A stretch of DNA of 64,000 bases from Flavobacterium tibetense (GTDB taxonomy: Bacteria; Bacteroidota; Bacteroidia; Flavobacteriales; Flavobacteriaceae): contig NZ_QLST01000006.1 in NCBI RefSeq assembly GCF_003293845.1, forward strand, positions 1 through 64,000. Reading direction: 5' to 3'. The notes beneath the pieces are model-generated. The model was not told the DNA's origin. It saw only the letters and a list, made by a program, of their open reading frames with translations, and made no database searches. This document shows, piece after piece, positions 43,539 through 52,427 of the stretch; the first letter of the stretch is position 1, and every line of letters starts with the position of its first letter. A program made the position numbers and the translations under genes.

Positions 43539-43808
43539 ATGATAGTTTTAATGAAAAATTATAGTTATACTCCATTCAATATATTTTCGGTCATATTATT
43601 CATTATTTCTTTATTGTTAATAATTAGACATTTGTTGCTAGATTTTAGTATTAATCTATTATTACCGTTATTTTTATCAATATTGCTGTGGATTATAGAT
43701 TATAATTTGCAAAAGCGAATTAAATTTTCAAAACTTATAATTTTTGAAAGTATAATTTTAGCTATTTCTCTAATCTATTTTTTAAGCGGGTTAGCAAATA
43801 ACTTTTAA
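43539..43808 (+). CDS. Small hypothetical membrane protein
   Basis: An 89-residue protein of three hydrophobic segments (about 15-33, 37-54 and 66-85) with a NLQKRIKFSK loop. Not recognised. Two starts are possible: ATG at 43539 or 43551; the second follows a repeated aatgaaaaat word. Expression is uncertain because the composition is very AT-rich, but the spacing (six bases after the phosphorylase stop) supports a real gene. Confidence 0.45.
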   Translation: MIVLMKNYSYTPFNIFSVILFIISLLLIIRHLLLDFSINLLLPLFLSILLWIIDYNLQKRIKFSKLIIFESIILAISLIYFLSGLANNF

Positions 43809-43840
43809 ACTCATAACCATTTAACCTTTTAAACTTTAGA

Positions 43841-44686
43841 ATGAAAACAATCAAAATAGCTGGTGTTCCTGAGCATTTCAATTTACCTTGGCACATGTGT
43901 ATCGAAGATGGCGAATTTGAAGCCGTTGGAATCGATTTACAATGGACCGATGTTCCAGAAGGCACAGGAAAAATGTGTCAAATGTTGCGTGATGGCGAAA
44001 CCGATATTGCCGTAATTCTAACCGAAGGTATCATCAAAGACATCGCTGCTGGAAATCCGAGTAAGATTGTACAAGTTTATGTGCAAAGTCCTTTGATTTG
44101 GGGCATTCACGTGGCTGCTAATTCCAATTATAAAACACTTTCCGATTTAGAAAACAAAAAAGTGGCGATTTCTCGAATGGGTTCGGGTTCGCATTTGATG
44201 AGTATTGTGAATGCGCAAAACCAAAATTGGAACACCGAAAATTTACAATTCGAAATCGTGAATACTATTGATGGTGCGGTTAAAAGTCTGACTTCGGGAA
44301 AAGCAGATTATTTCATGTGGGAACGATTTATGACCCAACCATTGGTAGATCAAGGAATTTTCAGAAGAATTGCGGATTGTCCAACGCCTTGGCCTTGTTT
44401 TGTAATTGCGGTTCGAAATGAAGTTTTGGAAGAAAATCCAAGAGTAATAGAACAAATTTTGGACATCATCAATACCACAACCGAAGAGTTCAAAATGATT
44501 CCAAGTATTGATAGAACGTTGGCTTCCAAATACAACCAAAAAGTGGAAGCCATTCAAGAATGGTTGCAATTGACGCGTTGGTCGCAAAAACAGATGAATA
44601 CCACTACACTAAATACAATTATGGAACAACTTTTGAAGCTACAAATTATAGATAAAAAACCACCAAAAGAAACTATCCTTAAATAA
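43841..44686 (+). CDS. Periplasmic-binding-protein-like protein without signal peptide (NMT1/SsuA-like)
   Basis: A 281-residue PBP2-fold protein like the substrate-binding parts of NitT/TauT transporters. It begins directly with the fold (TIKIAGVPEHFNLPWHMCIEDGEFEAVGIDLQWTDVPEGTGKMCQMLRDGETDIAVILTEG), with no signal peptide and no lipobox, and no ABC permease or ATPase is adjacent. It is therefore probably a cytoplasmic ligand-binding protein or enzyme of the Ca3427-like group. The ligand is unknown; related folds bind thiamine precursors and sulfonates. Confidence 0.8.
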   Translation: MKTIKIAGVPEHFNLPWHMCIEDGEFEAVGIDLQWTDVPEGTGKMCQMLRDGETDIAVILTEGIIKDIAAGNPSKIVQVYVQSPLIWGIHVAANSNYKTLSDLENKKVAISRMGSGSHLMSIVNAQNQNWNTENLQFEIVNTIDGAVKSLTSGKADYFMWERFMTQPLVDQGIFRRIADCPTPWPCFVIAVRNEVLEENPRVIEQILDIINTTTEEFKMIPSIDRTLASKYNQKVEAIQEWLQLTRWSQKQMNTTTLNTIMEQLLKLQIIDKKPPKETILK

Positions 44687-44714
44687 TTCCGTAATTTTAT
44701 CGTTTTAAAACGAA

Positions 44715-45641
44715 ATGACCTTAAAAATACCAACCATAGCTGAAATCAAAGAAAAGCTTTCTTTACCAAAGCCATGGGATACTGTTGTCATTTTTTTATT
44801 AAACATTTTAATTGCAATTCCTACTTTTCTAATTCTTCACCAAAATCTTATCGAGTTAGATTGGATTTATAATTTGGATCGAATTTTACTTTTTATTTTA
44901 CTTTTAGTTGTTATTCAATTGATTTTAAGGATGTTGAAAACGATTATTATCATTTGTATTGCACTTTATTTGGTGGCTTTAATTTATGGAACCTTATTTG
45001 GAAACTACGGTTTTTATCGTGTTTTTGAGGATTACCGCTACATGATTTATGCCATGAGCGAAGATCCGTATCCACAAGATTTGATTGTAGCCAAATTATT
45101 ACCGTTTCCTAACAAATCCAAAATCATAAAATCTGTTGATTTTACCAATCCCAAAGTGCGAAATTTTGCTTTGTACGCAACAACAAAACATTTCAGAGAT
45201 GTAAAAGGATTCAACCAAAACCGAAAAATGATCCAATGTTTTGCCGTTTTCAAAGAAATCAAAAACAATTGGAATTACGTCAACGATCCAAAAGGAAGGG
45301 AATACATAGCTTACGCTTCCGAAAGTTTGCAACATTTTTCAGGCGATTGCGACGATCATGCGGTTTTGATGGCAGCTTGTATCAAAGCTATTGGTGGCAC
45401 ACCCAGAATCATTCACACGGGCGGACATTTGTATCCAGAAATGCTAATTGGCAATAACTCCGATTTAGAAACTGCAATTTATTTGATTAAAGAAGTCTTG
45501 TTTGTAAACGAAAGTAAAGACAAAGACATTCATTACCATATTGACGAACGCGGCAACATTTGGTTAAATTTAGATTACACTGCCAAATATCCTGGCGGAC
45601 CTTTTATGAAAGAAGAAATTTTGGGAGCATTAACATTATAA
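44715..45641 (+). CDS. Membrane-anchored transglutaminase-like protein
   Basis: A 308-residue protein with three N-terminal membrane helices (about residues 20-95) and a C-terminal transglutaminase-like cysteine-protease domain: SLQHFSGDCDDHAVLMAACIKAIGGTPRIIHTGGHLYPEMLIG, giving the Cys in GDCDDH and His in GGHLYPE, with the Asp later in WLNLDYTAKYPGG. Such domains hydrolyse or modify peptide bonds. It starts 28 bases after the binding-protein gene and is followed after three bases by a MORN-like lipoprotein gene. Confidence 0.82.
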   Translation: MTLKIPTIAEIKEKLSLPKPWDTVVIFLLNILIAIPTFLILHQNLIELDWIYNLDRILLFILLLVVIQLILRMLKTIIIICIALYLVALIYGTLFGNYGFYRVFEDYRYMIYAMSEDPYPQDLIVAKLLPFPNKSKIIKSVDFTNPKVRNFALYATTKHFRDVKGFNQNRKMIQCFAVFKEIKNNWNYVNDPKGREYIAYASESLQHFSGDCDDHAVLMAACIKAIGGTPRIIHTGGHLYPEMLIGNNSDLETAIYLIKEVLFVNESKDKDIHYHIDERGNIWLNLDYTAKYPGGPFMKEEILGALTL

Positions 45642-45644
45642 AAT

Positions 45645-46595
45645 ATGAAGAAAGCAATTATATTTATAGTTTTATTTTTTTCAACATTAATAAGTTGTTT
45701 TGATATAAATACTGCCAAAGAAAAGACTATTCATGAAAAAGAAATTGATTCTTTGAAAAATAATTTTGTCGACAATATTAGAATTGATACTACAAAAAAC
45801 AAAAAAGGAATAATTACTAAGTTAAGATTTCATAAATCAAATAATGAATATATTGATTTTAGTTTCTATGAAAGTGGTTTCAAGAAGTCTTTAAAAAGAG
45901 TAAAAAATAGACAATGTGAAGGAAAATATTTTGATTGGTATGAAAATGGAAAAATTCAATGGAAAAGAGAATATGATAAAGGACATCAAATTGGTTTAAA
46001 TATAACCTTCCATGAAAATGGACAAAAAAAACAAGAATATAATTCAAAGACTGAAGAGACAACTTGGTTTTTTGAAAATGGAAAACCAAGTGAATTAAAC
46101 TCTAGCAAGAAAAGGATATTTTTTTATGATAATGGAAATAAGTTTGAAGAATTCATTCATAAATTTGATTCAAATAATGAAATTAAAAATAGTGGTTTTG
46201 TAAATGTTTACAATGAAAATGGAACAAAAGTTTTTGAAGGTGAATATGATAATAAGTTTTATTACAAAAATGGGAAAAAATTTACTGGGGAGATAATATG
46301 CTATTTTCTTGATGGAAAAATATCATTATACATGAATATGATAGACGGTAAATGCGAGGGAAAATACTATTGTTATTATGGAAATAAAATTTTAAAATAT
46401 GAAGGCAATTTCTTTAAAGGAAAACATATTTTTAATAGAAATTATTATCAAAACGGAAATATTCGTAACGAATTTGACAACATAAAAAATATTAGTAAAG
46501 ATTACTATGAAAATGGTAATTTAATGAGTGAATACAATCATTTAACTAAAGAAACTAAGTTTTGGGATGAAAAAGGAAATTTATCAACTGACTAA
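45645..46595 (+). CDS. YwqK/MORN-variant repeat lipoprotein
   Basis: A 316-residue secreted lipoprotein (signal IFIVLFFSTLISCFD, lipobox Cys). The body is made of repeated YENGKIQWKREYD-like units (FHENGQKKQEY, FYDNGNKFEEF, YNENGTKVFEGEYD, YQNGNIRNEFD, YENGNLMSEY), i.e. the MORN_2/YwqK repeat used in surface-exposed beta-sheet proteins. YwqK-type proteins are annotated as antitoxins in databases, but nothing here resembles a toxin gene. Composition is more AT-rich than its neighbours, suggesting fairly recent acquisition. Confidence 0.85.
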   Translation: MKKAIIFIVLFFSTLISCFDINTAKEKTIHEKEIDSLKNNFVDNIRIDTTKNKKGIITKLRFHKSNNEYIDFSFYESGFKKSLKRVKNRQCEGKYFDWYENGKIQWKREYDKGHQIGLNITFHENGQKKQEYNSKTEETTWFFENGKPSELNSSKKRIFFYDNGNKFEEFIHKFDSNNEIKNSGFVNVYNENGTKVFEGEYDNKFYYKNGKKFTGEIICYFLDGKISLYMNMIDGKCEGKYYCYYGNKILKYEGNFFKGKHIFNRNYYQNGNIRNEFDNIKNISKDYYENGNLMSEYNHLTKETKFWDEKGNLSTD

Positions 46596-46598
46596 TCC

Positions 46599-47267
46599 TT
46601 ACCACTCAATCCCTTTCTTGCCAATTCCTTCCAAATAATCATTCGTCTTGCTAAAATGTTTATTTCCAAACCATTTGCCTTGATTGGCACTCATGGGTGA
46701 AGGATGTCCAGAAGTTAAAATTAGATGTTTGTTGGTGTCAATTAATTTAGTTTTTTTCTGAGCAAATGCGCCCCAAAGTAAGAAAACCAAATGTTCTTTT
46801 TCATCCGAAAGTTTACCAATGACTGCATCTGTAAAATCTTGCCAATGCAAATGTTTGTGGCTATTTGGCGTATCTTTTCTAACAGTTAAGGTTGCATTTA
46901 ATAACAAAACACCTTGATTGGCCCAGCGTTCTAAGTTGCCTGAATTGGGTAATAAAATTTGGTGCAAATCGGAATGTACTTCAGCAAAAATATTTCGTAA
47001 CGAAGGCGGAATTCGAACATCATCAGCCACTGAAAATGCCAATCCATTCGCTTCTTTGTCGCCATGATACGGATCTTGACCTAGAATCACCACTTTTGTT
47101 GCTTCAAACGAACACGAATTGAACGCATTAAAAATCAATTCCTTTGGTGGAAAACATGTAAAATTTTCATATTCATCTGCCACTTGGTGCATTAAATTTT
47201 GAAAATACGGTTGGTTTAATTCGTCTTTTAATACCGTTTGCCAATCAGCAGTTAAAGGAATTTGCAT
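46599..47267 (-). CDS. ung: Uracil-DNA glycosylase
   Basis: A 222-residue family 1 UDG that removes uracil from DNA. The catalytic block VVILGQDPYHGDKEANGLAFSV (Asp in GQDPYH) and the minor-groove loop LTSGHPSPMSANQGKWFGNKHFS (His in HPSP) are both present. It is divergent from mutS2 and needs no partner. Confidence 0.97.
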   Translation of the reverse strand: MQIPLTADWQTVLKDELNQPYFQNLMHQVADEYENFTCFPPKELIFNAFNSCSFEATKVVILGQDPYHGDKEANGLAFSVADDVRIPPSLRNIFAEVHSDLHQILLPNSGNLERWANQGVLLLNATLTVRKDTPNSHKHLHWQDFTDAVIGKLSDEKEHLVFLLWGAFAQKKTKLIDTNKHLILTSGHPSPMSANQGKWFGNKHFSKTNDYLEGIGKKGIEW

Positions 47268-47351
47268 AACAAGTCTTAAATTTGTTTAAAAATACAAATA
47301 TACTAGCAATTTCAGACTTGCTCTTTGTACATTTGTGTAAATTTTCAATTT

Positions 47352-49520
47352 ATGATTTCGGTAACGTCGAAAACCTTACAAGATTTAGAATTTCATACCA
47401 TATTACACACCATTTCGGAGCGTTGCAATACCGATTTGGGCAAACAAAAAGCTTTGGAAATTACACCTTTCAAAGATGCCGAATCTTTATTGCCTGTTTT
47501 GAACCAAACTTCGGAATATTTAGCGTCGTTTACCAATAATAATGCCATTCCAAACCACGGTTTTGAAGCGATTGCCAAAGAATTACAACTGTTAAACATC
47601 GAAGACAGTTATTTGGATGTAGCCAGTTTTCACAAGATTTCAGGATTGACAGCAACTGCTATCACTTTATTGCAATTTTTAGATAAATTTAAAGAATATT
47701 ATCCCGCTTTACATACCAAAAGTTCGCAGTTAAACATTGTAAAAGCCATCATCAAACACATTGAAGAAATTTTTGATAAATACGGAGAAGTTAAGGACAA
47801 TGCTTCGCCTGATTTGTTGAACATTCGTAGAAATATTCAATTGTTACGTGGAAAAATTAACCAGAGTTTTGGTTTGGCACTTTCGCAATACAACAGCGCT
47901 GGTTATTTGGATGATATAAAAGAAACAGTTGTTGATAATCGTAGAGTTTTAGCGGTTTTAGCAATGTATCGAAAGAAAGTTAAAGGGCCAATTTTAGGCA
48001 GTTCCAAAACAGGAAGTATCATTTATATTGAACCTGAAGCTACGTTTCGTTATGCTTCCGAATTCAACCAATTGGAATACGAAGAACGTGAAGAAATTAT
48101 CCGAATTTTAAAGCAGTTGACCAATACAATTCGTCCGTATCGAGAGGATTTGGCGGATTATCAAGAATTTCTGAGTGATATTGATGTGGTGGCTGCCAAA
48201 GCAAAATATGCGCACAAAATCAATGCTATTTTACCCCAAATTACCAATGAAAAGCGTTTGTATTTTAGAGATGCCTTCCATCCTATTTTGTATTTGAACA
48301 ACAAAGTAAAAAATGAAGTTACACATCCACAAACCATTGAATTGACCAATGAAGGAAGAATCATCGTCATTTCTGGACCCAATGCTGGTGGAAAAACGAT
48401 TTCCTTGAAAACCATTGGATTGTTGCAATTGATGTTGCAAAGTGGTATTCTAATTCCAGTTCACGAGCGAAGCGAAACCTTTTTATTCGATAGAATTTTA
48501 ACGGATATTGGAGACAACCAATCCATTGAAAATCATCTGAGTACGTATAGCTATCGTTTAAAAAATATGAATTATTTCTTAAAAAAGTGCAACGACAAAA
48601 CCTTATTTTTGATAGATGAATTTGGTACGGGTTCTGATCCGGAACTCGGTGGTGCTTTGGCAGAAACCTTTTTGGAAGAATTTTATGCACGAGAAGCTTT
48701 TGGAATTATCACCACGCATTATACGAATTTGAAGATTTTGGCCAATGAATTGCCGCACGCCATCAACGCGAATATGATGTTTGATGAGAAGACATTGGAA
48801 CCATTGTATAAATTGCATTTAGGTCAAGCGGGAAGTTCGTTTACGTTTGAAGTTGCGCAGAAAAATGGTATTCCTTACGGATTGATTAATCGTGCGAAAA
48901 AGAAAATTGAGAAAAGTAAAGTGCGTTTTGACCAAACCATCGCCACGTTACAAAAAGAGCGTTCCAAATTAGAGAAAACCTCACAAACGTTGAAAGTTGA
49001 AGAAACAAAAGCACGTGAAGAAGGTAAAAAAATGGAAACAATTAACGCAAAAATTCAAGAGAAATTAGAGCGTTATCAAGAGTTGTACGATGCTAACCAA
49101 CGGTTGATTTACATGGGACAAAAGTTGGATGATATTGCTGAGAAATACTTCAATAATAAAGACAAAAAGACGTTGATTGGTGAATTTTTAAAAATCGTAG
49201 AAATTGAAAATTCGAAGCGAAAAAAATTATCAGTCAAAGAAAAGAAAGTCAAAGAAGTGATTCAGAAAAAGGTTGAAGAAGAAGTAAAAATGAAAGTCGA
49301 AGAAATTCGCATAGTTAAAAAAGAGAAAAAAATAAAAGCCAAAGTCGAAGAAGAAAACAAACCAAAAGTAGTTTTAAAAATTGGCGACCGAGTTCGTATG
49401 AAAGATGGGAAAGCCATTGGAACCTTGGAAGCGATTGAAAAGAAAAAAGCTACGGTAAATTATGGTATGTTTGTTTCTAAAGTGAGTTTGGAAGATTTGG
49501 AATACGTGCAACCGGCTTAA
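47352..49520 (+). CDS. mutS2: MutS2-family endonuclease/recombination suppressor
   Basis: A 722-residue MutS2 protein. It has the core/clamp region, then the ATPase domain with Walker A VISGPNAGGKTISLKTIGL, a following DRILTDIGDNQSIENHLSTYS, and Walker B FLIDEFGTGSDPELGGALAE, and a long charged coiled coil from about 535 to 680 rich in Lys and Glu. A C-terminal Smr nuclease domain is not seen, only a KGD/KOW-like segment (RVRMKDGKAIGTLEAIEKKKATVNYG), so this is the Smr-less form. MutS2 suppresses homologous recombination and helps rescue collided ribosomes in other bacteria. I chose the ATG at 47352, not the TTG nine codons earlier. Confidence 0.92.
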   Translation: MISVTSKTLQDLEFHTILHTISERCNTDLGKQKALEITPFKDAESLLPVLNQTSEYLASFTNNNAIPNHGFEAIAKELQLLNIEDSYLDVASFHKISGLTATAITLLQFLDKFKEYYPALHTKSSQLNIVKAIIKHIEEIFDKYGEVKDNASPDLLNIRRNIQLLRGKINQSFGLALSQYNSAGYLDDIKETVVDNRRVLAVLAMYRKKVKGPILGSSKTGSIIYIEPEATFRYASEFNQLEYEEREEIIRILKQLTNTIRPYREDLADYQEFLSDIDVVAAKAKYAHKINAILPQITNEKRLYFRDAFHPILYLNNKVKNEVTHPQTIELTNEGRIIVISGPNAGGKTISLKTIGLLQLMLQSGILIPVHERSETFLFDRILTDIGDNQSIENHLSTYSYRLKNMNYFLKKCNDKTLFLIDEFGTGSDPELGGALAETFLEEFYAREAFGIITTHYTNLKILANELPHAINANMMFDEKTLEPLYKLHLGQAGSSFTFEVAQKNGIPYGLINRAKKKIEKSKVRFDQTIATLQKERSKLEKTSQTLKVEETKAREEGKKMETINAKIQEKLERYQELYDANQRLIYMGQKLDDIAEKYFNNKDKKTLIGEFLKIVEIENSKRKKLSVKEKKVKEVIQKKVEEEVKMKVEEIRIVKKEKKIKAKVEEENKPKVVLKIGDRVRMKDGKAIGTLEAIEKKKATVNYGMFVSKVSLEDLEYVQPA

Positions 49521-49593
49521 GAAAGATTTTCGGATATTCTGATTTTCGGATTTAACTTGAATTTGATTTTTGAACTTGAAATTGACCTTGATT

Positions 49594-50007
49594 ATGAAAG
49601 ATTTACCCCAAGATAAAAAAATAATCCTTTTTGATGGCGTTTGCAATTTATGCGAATCGTCTATTCAATTAGTGATTAAGCATGATGATAAAGATATTTT
49701 CCGATTTGTTGCTATTCAATCAGAATTGGGACAAGAAATTATCCATTATTTAGGAATTGACACCTCAAAAACGGATTCTATTATTCTATACGAACCTGGA
49801 ATTGCTTATTATTTAAAAGCTGATGCTGCTTTACGAATTGCTAAACACTTGAAAGGTTGGTATAGTTTATTACCAATTTTTTCCTTTTTAAGTGAAGGTT
49901 TTAAAAACTCAGTTTACGATTACGTAGCTAAAAATCGTTACAAATGGTATGGAAAAAAAGAAGCTTGTATGATTCCAACACCAGAATTGAAAGCTAAATT
50001 TTTGTAA
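49594..50007 (+). CDS. DCC-family thiol-disulfide oxidoreductase-like protein (DUF393)
   Basis: A 137-residue thioredoxin-fold protein of the DCC family: IILFDGVCNLCESSIQLVIKHDD contains the DxxCxxC motif and FRFVAIQSELGQEII the next strand. Such proteins are predicted redox enzymes with unknown partners. I chose ATG 49594 rather than the TTG at 49570, which lies in a spacer repeat. Confidence 0.88.
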   Translation: MKDLPQDKKIILFDGVCNLCESSIQLVIKHDDKDIFRFVAIQSELGQEIIHYLGIDTSKTDSIILYEPGIAYYLKADAALRIAKHLKGWYSLLPIFSFLSEGFKNSVYDYVAKNRYKWYGKKEACMIPTPELKAKFL

Positions 50008-50084
50008 TTTTACATATGATAATTGTCAGTTTTTTTATCAACAAAAGAAACTAGTTTTGTAGTGAACCGCTAAAAGATAATTTT

Positions 50085-50228
50085 ATGAAAAATCTCTTTA
50101 TTCCTTTATTTGACTTTAACAATGGTGCTTTTATAATGATTGGGATTTTTTCCTTAGTTATAATAGGATTAGTTGGTGCCGTAATGTTCATGATGAACAC
50201 CGATAAGAAAAAGAAAAACGACCAGTAA
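50085..50228 (+). CDS. Small single-span membrane protein (47 residues)
   Basis: A short ORF: MKNLFIPLFDFNNGAFIMIG then IFSLVIIGLVGAVMFMMNTD and KKKKNDQ. The central helix is flanked by a strongly basic C-terminus, as in small membrane proteins. A perfect terminator stem begins inside its last codons, so its stop codon lies in the terminator. A TAGTTTTG box is found at 50052-50059, about 26 bases before the ATG. Function unknown. Confidence 0.6.
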   Translation: MKNLFIPLFDFNNGAFIMIGIFSLVIIGLVGAVMFMMNTDKKKKNDQ

Positions 50229-50243
50229 TTACTGGTCGTTTTT
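50214..50243. terminator. Perfect 15-base palindromic bidirectional terminator
   Basis: aaaaacgaccagtaa pairs perfectly with ttactggtcgttttt. With runs of A and T it can terminate both the small plus-strand ORF, whose stop codon it contains, and the minus-strand gene ending at 50265. Confidence 0.88.
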
Positions 50244-50264
50244 GATATTGTATTTTAAAATTGA

Positions 50265-51185
50265 TTAGTTTTTGATAAACTTCTTAACTGTACTTCCCTC
50301 GTTAGTTTCGATATTTAAGAAATAAACACCTGAAGTTAAATCAGAAACATTGATTTGTGATTGTGTTTGGTTAACCACAACAGTTTTAACAGTTCTTCCA
50401 TTAACATCAACAATGGTAACATTTTCAAAAGTCAAACCATCTTTGCTAATTAAGTTAATAGCTGAAGTTGCAGGATTAGGATAAACTGAAATTGAATTTG
50501 AAATAAATGATGCAGAAGATGCAGGAACTTCAATAGTTAAATCATCTACATTAAAACCAGACCCATAATTATCATAACGAATTCCAACAAATTTAGCAGA
50601 GGTTCCTGTTCCGAAGTTAGGATAAGAAGCCAATTGAGTTCCATTAACTCTTAAAATAATATTTGTTAGCGTTCTTTCTATTTGAACTTCATACCATTGT
50701 CCAGCAGTGTAGGTAGTTAGATTACTGTTTAATGTAGTACCGTCTGAAAAATCAATTGTTCCCTGCCAGTCAAATCTTAAAGTCGCTACAGCAATTAAAT
50801 CTGTTCCATCATAGTCAAAAATTTGAAAAAGATAATCTGAATCAGCAGCAGAATCAGGATAAAACTGATGAGTAACAATAAACTCATCATCATAACCTGG
50901 AAAAAAAGGCGAAAGAACTCCTGCATAATATCCCCACTGAGTATTATCAGATTCAAATCTTAAAGAATTTGTTCCAGTTACAGCTCTATTATTAGCAACA
51001 GTTGCTAATGCTCCGTCCATAACGTCTGTTGCACTTGCATTTAACAAACTCCATTCGTTACCAACTTCTCCTTGAAAATCAATCATATCTAAAGTATAAC
51101 CTTCAGAAGCTTCAAAAGAAATTGTTTCTTGAGCAGAAAGAGAAATTGTTAATAAAAAAGATAAAGTAAGTAATGTTTTTTTCAT
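50265..51185 (-). CDS. Secreted protein with C-terminal type IX secretion sorting domain
   Basis: A 306-residue protein with signal peptide (KKTLLTLSFLLTISLSAQ). The middle part (about 25-220) looks like a concanavalin/laminin-G-type beta sandwich (GNEWSLLNAS, DEFIVTHQFYPDSAADSDYLFQIFDYDG, WYEVQIERTLTNIILRVNG). The last ~75 residues form the type IX secretion sorting domain: SISVYPNPATSAINL, DVNGRTVKT, VSDLTSGVYFLNIETNEGSTVKKFIK. It should be exported by the T9SS and attached to the surface. Start is ATG 51185; the longer frame covers the promoter. Confidence 0.85.
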   Translation of the reverse strand: MKKTLLTLSFLLTISLSAQETISFEASEGYTLDMIDFQGEVGNEWSLLNASATDVMDGALATVANNRAVTGTNSLRFESDNTQWGYYAGVLSPFFPGYDDEFIVTHQFYPDSAADSDYLFQIFDYDGTDLIAVATLRFDWQGTIDFSDGTTLNSNLTTYTAGQWYEVQIERTLTNIILRVNGTQLASYPNFGTGTSAKFVGIRYDNYGSGFNVDDLTIEVPASSASFISNSISVYPNPATSAINLISKDGLTFENVTIVDVNGRTVKTVVVNQTQSQINVSDLTSGVYFLNIETNEGSTVKKFIKN

Positions 51186-51229
51186 AATATAAAATTTAAG
51201 TTTGAACAAATATAGTAAAAAAAAATATA

Positions 51230-52273
51230 TCAAATATAAAAATCTGTTAAAACTAATGCCACCATAGCTTCAACAATTGGTACAGCTCTTGGAACAACAC
51301 ATGGATCGTGTCTGCCTTTTCCTTGTTGGGCAATAATTTTACCATCATTGGTTAAAACTTCTTGTTTTTGAATTAATGTGGCTACAGGTTTGAATGCTAC
51401 TCTAAAGTAAATATCCATTCCGTTGCTAATTCCACCTTGTATTCCTCCTGATAAATTCGTTTTTGTTGTTCCGTCTTCGTTGAATAAATCGTTGTGTTCA
51501 CTTCCTTTCATTTTAGCACCACAAAATCCACTTCCATATTCAAAACCCTTTACTGCATTTATTGAAAGCATTGCTTTTCCCAATTCAGCATGTAATTTAT
51601 CAAATACAGGTTCACCAAGTCCAATTGGAACGTTTTGAATTACACATGTTATGGTTCCGCCAATGGTATCACCTTGCTTTTTGATTTCTTTAATGTAAGC
51701 TTCCATTTTTTGAGCTATTGCTTCATCTGGACAACGAACAGCGTTACTTTTAATTTTTGAAAAATCTAAATCTTGATAAGGTTTATCGATAAAAATTTCG
51801 CCAACAGAAGAAACAAAAGCGGTTATTTTGATATTTGGAATTACTTGCTTAGCTATTGCTCCAGCTACTACTCTACTGGCAGTTTCTCTAGCCGAACTTC
51901 TTCCGCCACCGCGATAATCTCGAAAGCCGTATTTTTTTTCGTAAACAAAATCAGCATGACTTGGACGGTAAGTGTCTTTTATATCTGAATAATCTTGTGA
52001 TTTTTGATTGGTGTTTTCTATAACAAATCCAATTGGTGTTCCAGTGGTTTTTCCTTCAAAAATTCCTGATAAGAATTTGATTTCATCTTCTTCTTTTCTT
52101 TGGGTAACAATGGAAGATTGTCCAGGTTTTCTGCGTTGCATTTCTTTTCTAATGGATTCAAAATCTAATTCGATTCCAGCTGGACAACCATCTATAATTC
52201 CTCCAATGGCTTCTCCGTGCGATTCACCAAAAGTGGTTACTTTAAATTTTTTACCAAAAGTATTTCCTGCCAT
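51230..52273 (-). CDS. aroC: Chorismate synthase
   Basis: A 347-residue enzyme of the shikimate pathway that removes phosphate from EPSP with FMN. Three signatures are seen: [46 protein letters not shown], and [18 protein letters not shown]. Length is typical for the bifunctional-flavin-independent bacterial form. Its gene start is near 52273 and it lies 44 bases upstream of the T9SS-protein start on the same strand. Confidence 0.97.
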   Translation of the reverse strand: MAGNTFGKKFKVTTFGESHGEAIGGIIDGCPAGIELDFESIRKEMQRRKPGQSSIVTQRKEEDEIKFLSGIFEGKTTGTPIGFVIENTNQKSQDYSDIKDTYRPSHADFVYEKKYGFRDYRGGGRSSARETASRVVAGAIAKQVIPNIKITAFVSSVGEIFIDKPYQDLDFSKIKSNAVRCPDEAIAQKMEAYIKEIKKQGDTIGGTITCVIQNVPIGLGEPVFDKLHAELGKAMLSINAVKGFEYGSGFCGAKMKGSEHNDLFNEDGTTKTNLSGGIQGGISNGMDIYFRVAFKPVATLIQKQEVLTNDGKIIAQQGKGRHDPCVVPRAVPIVEAMVALVLTDFYI

Positions 52274-52427
52274 GATTTTATTTGTATATAACTTTTATAA
52301 AGTTTTAAAAATGCTGTATCAAAATTAAGCATAATTTAATTTAAACATTAAAGAATTTGAGATTTTGTTTATTAATAGAAATATAATCTCTAGATGATAT
52401 TATAATTACAATCATTTTTGATATTTG

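Noticed and set aside
45645..46595. Antitoxin of a toxin-antitoxin pair (YwqK)
   Set aside because: The name comes from database labels; here the protein is a secreted repeat lipoprotein with no toxin gene beside it.
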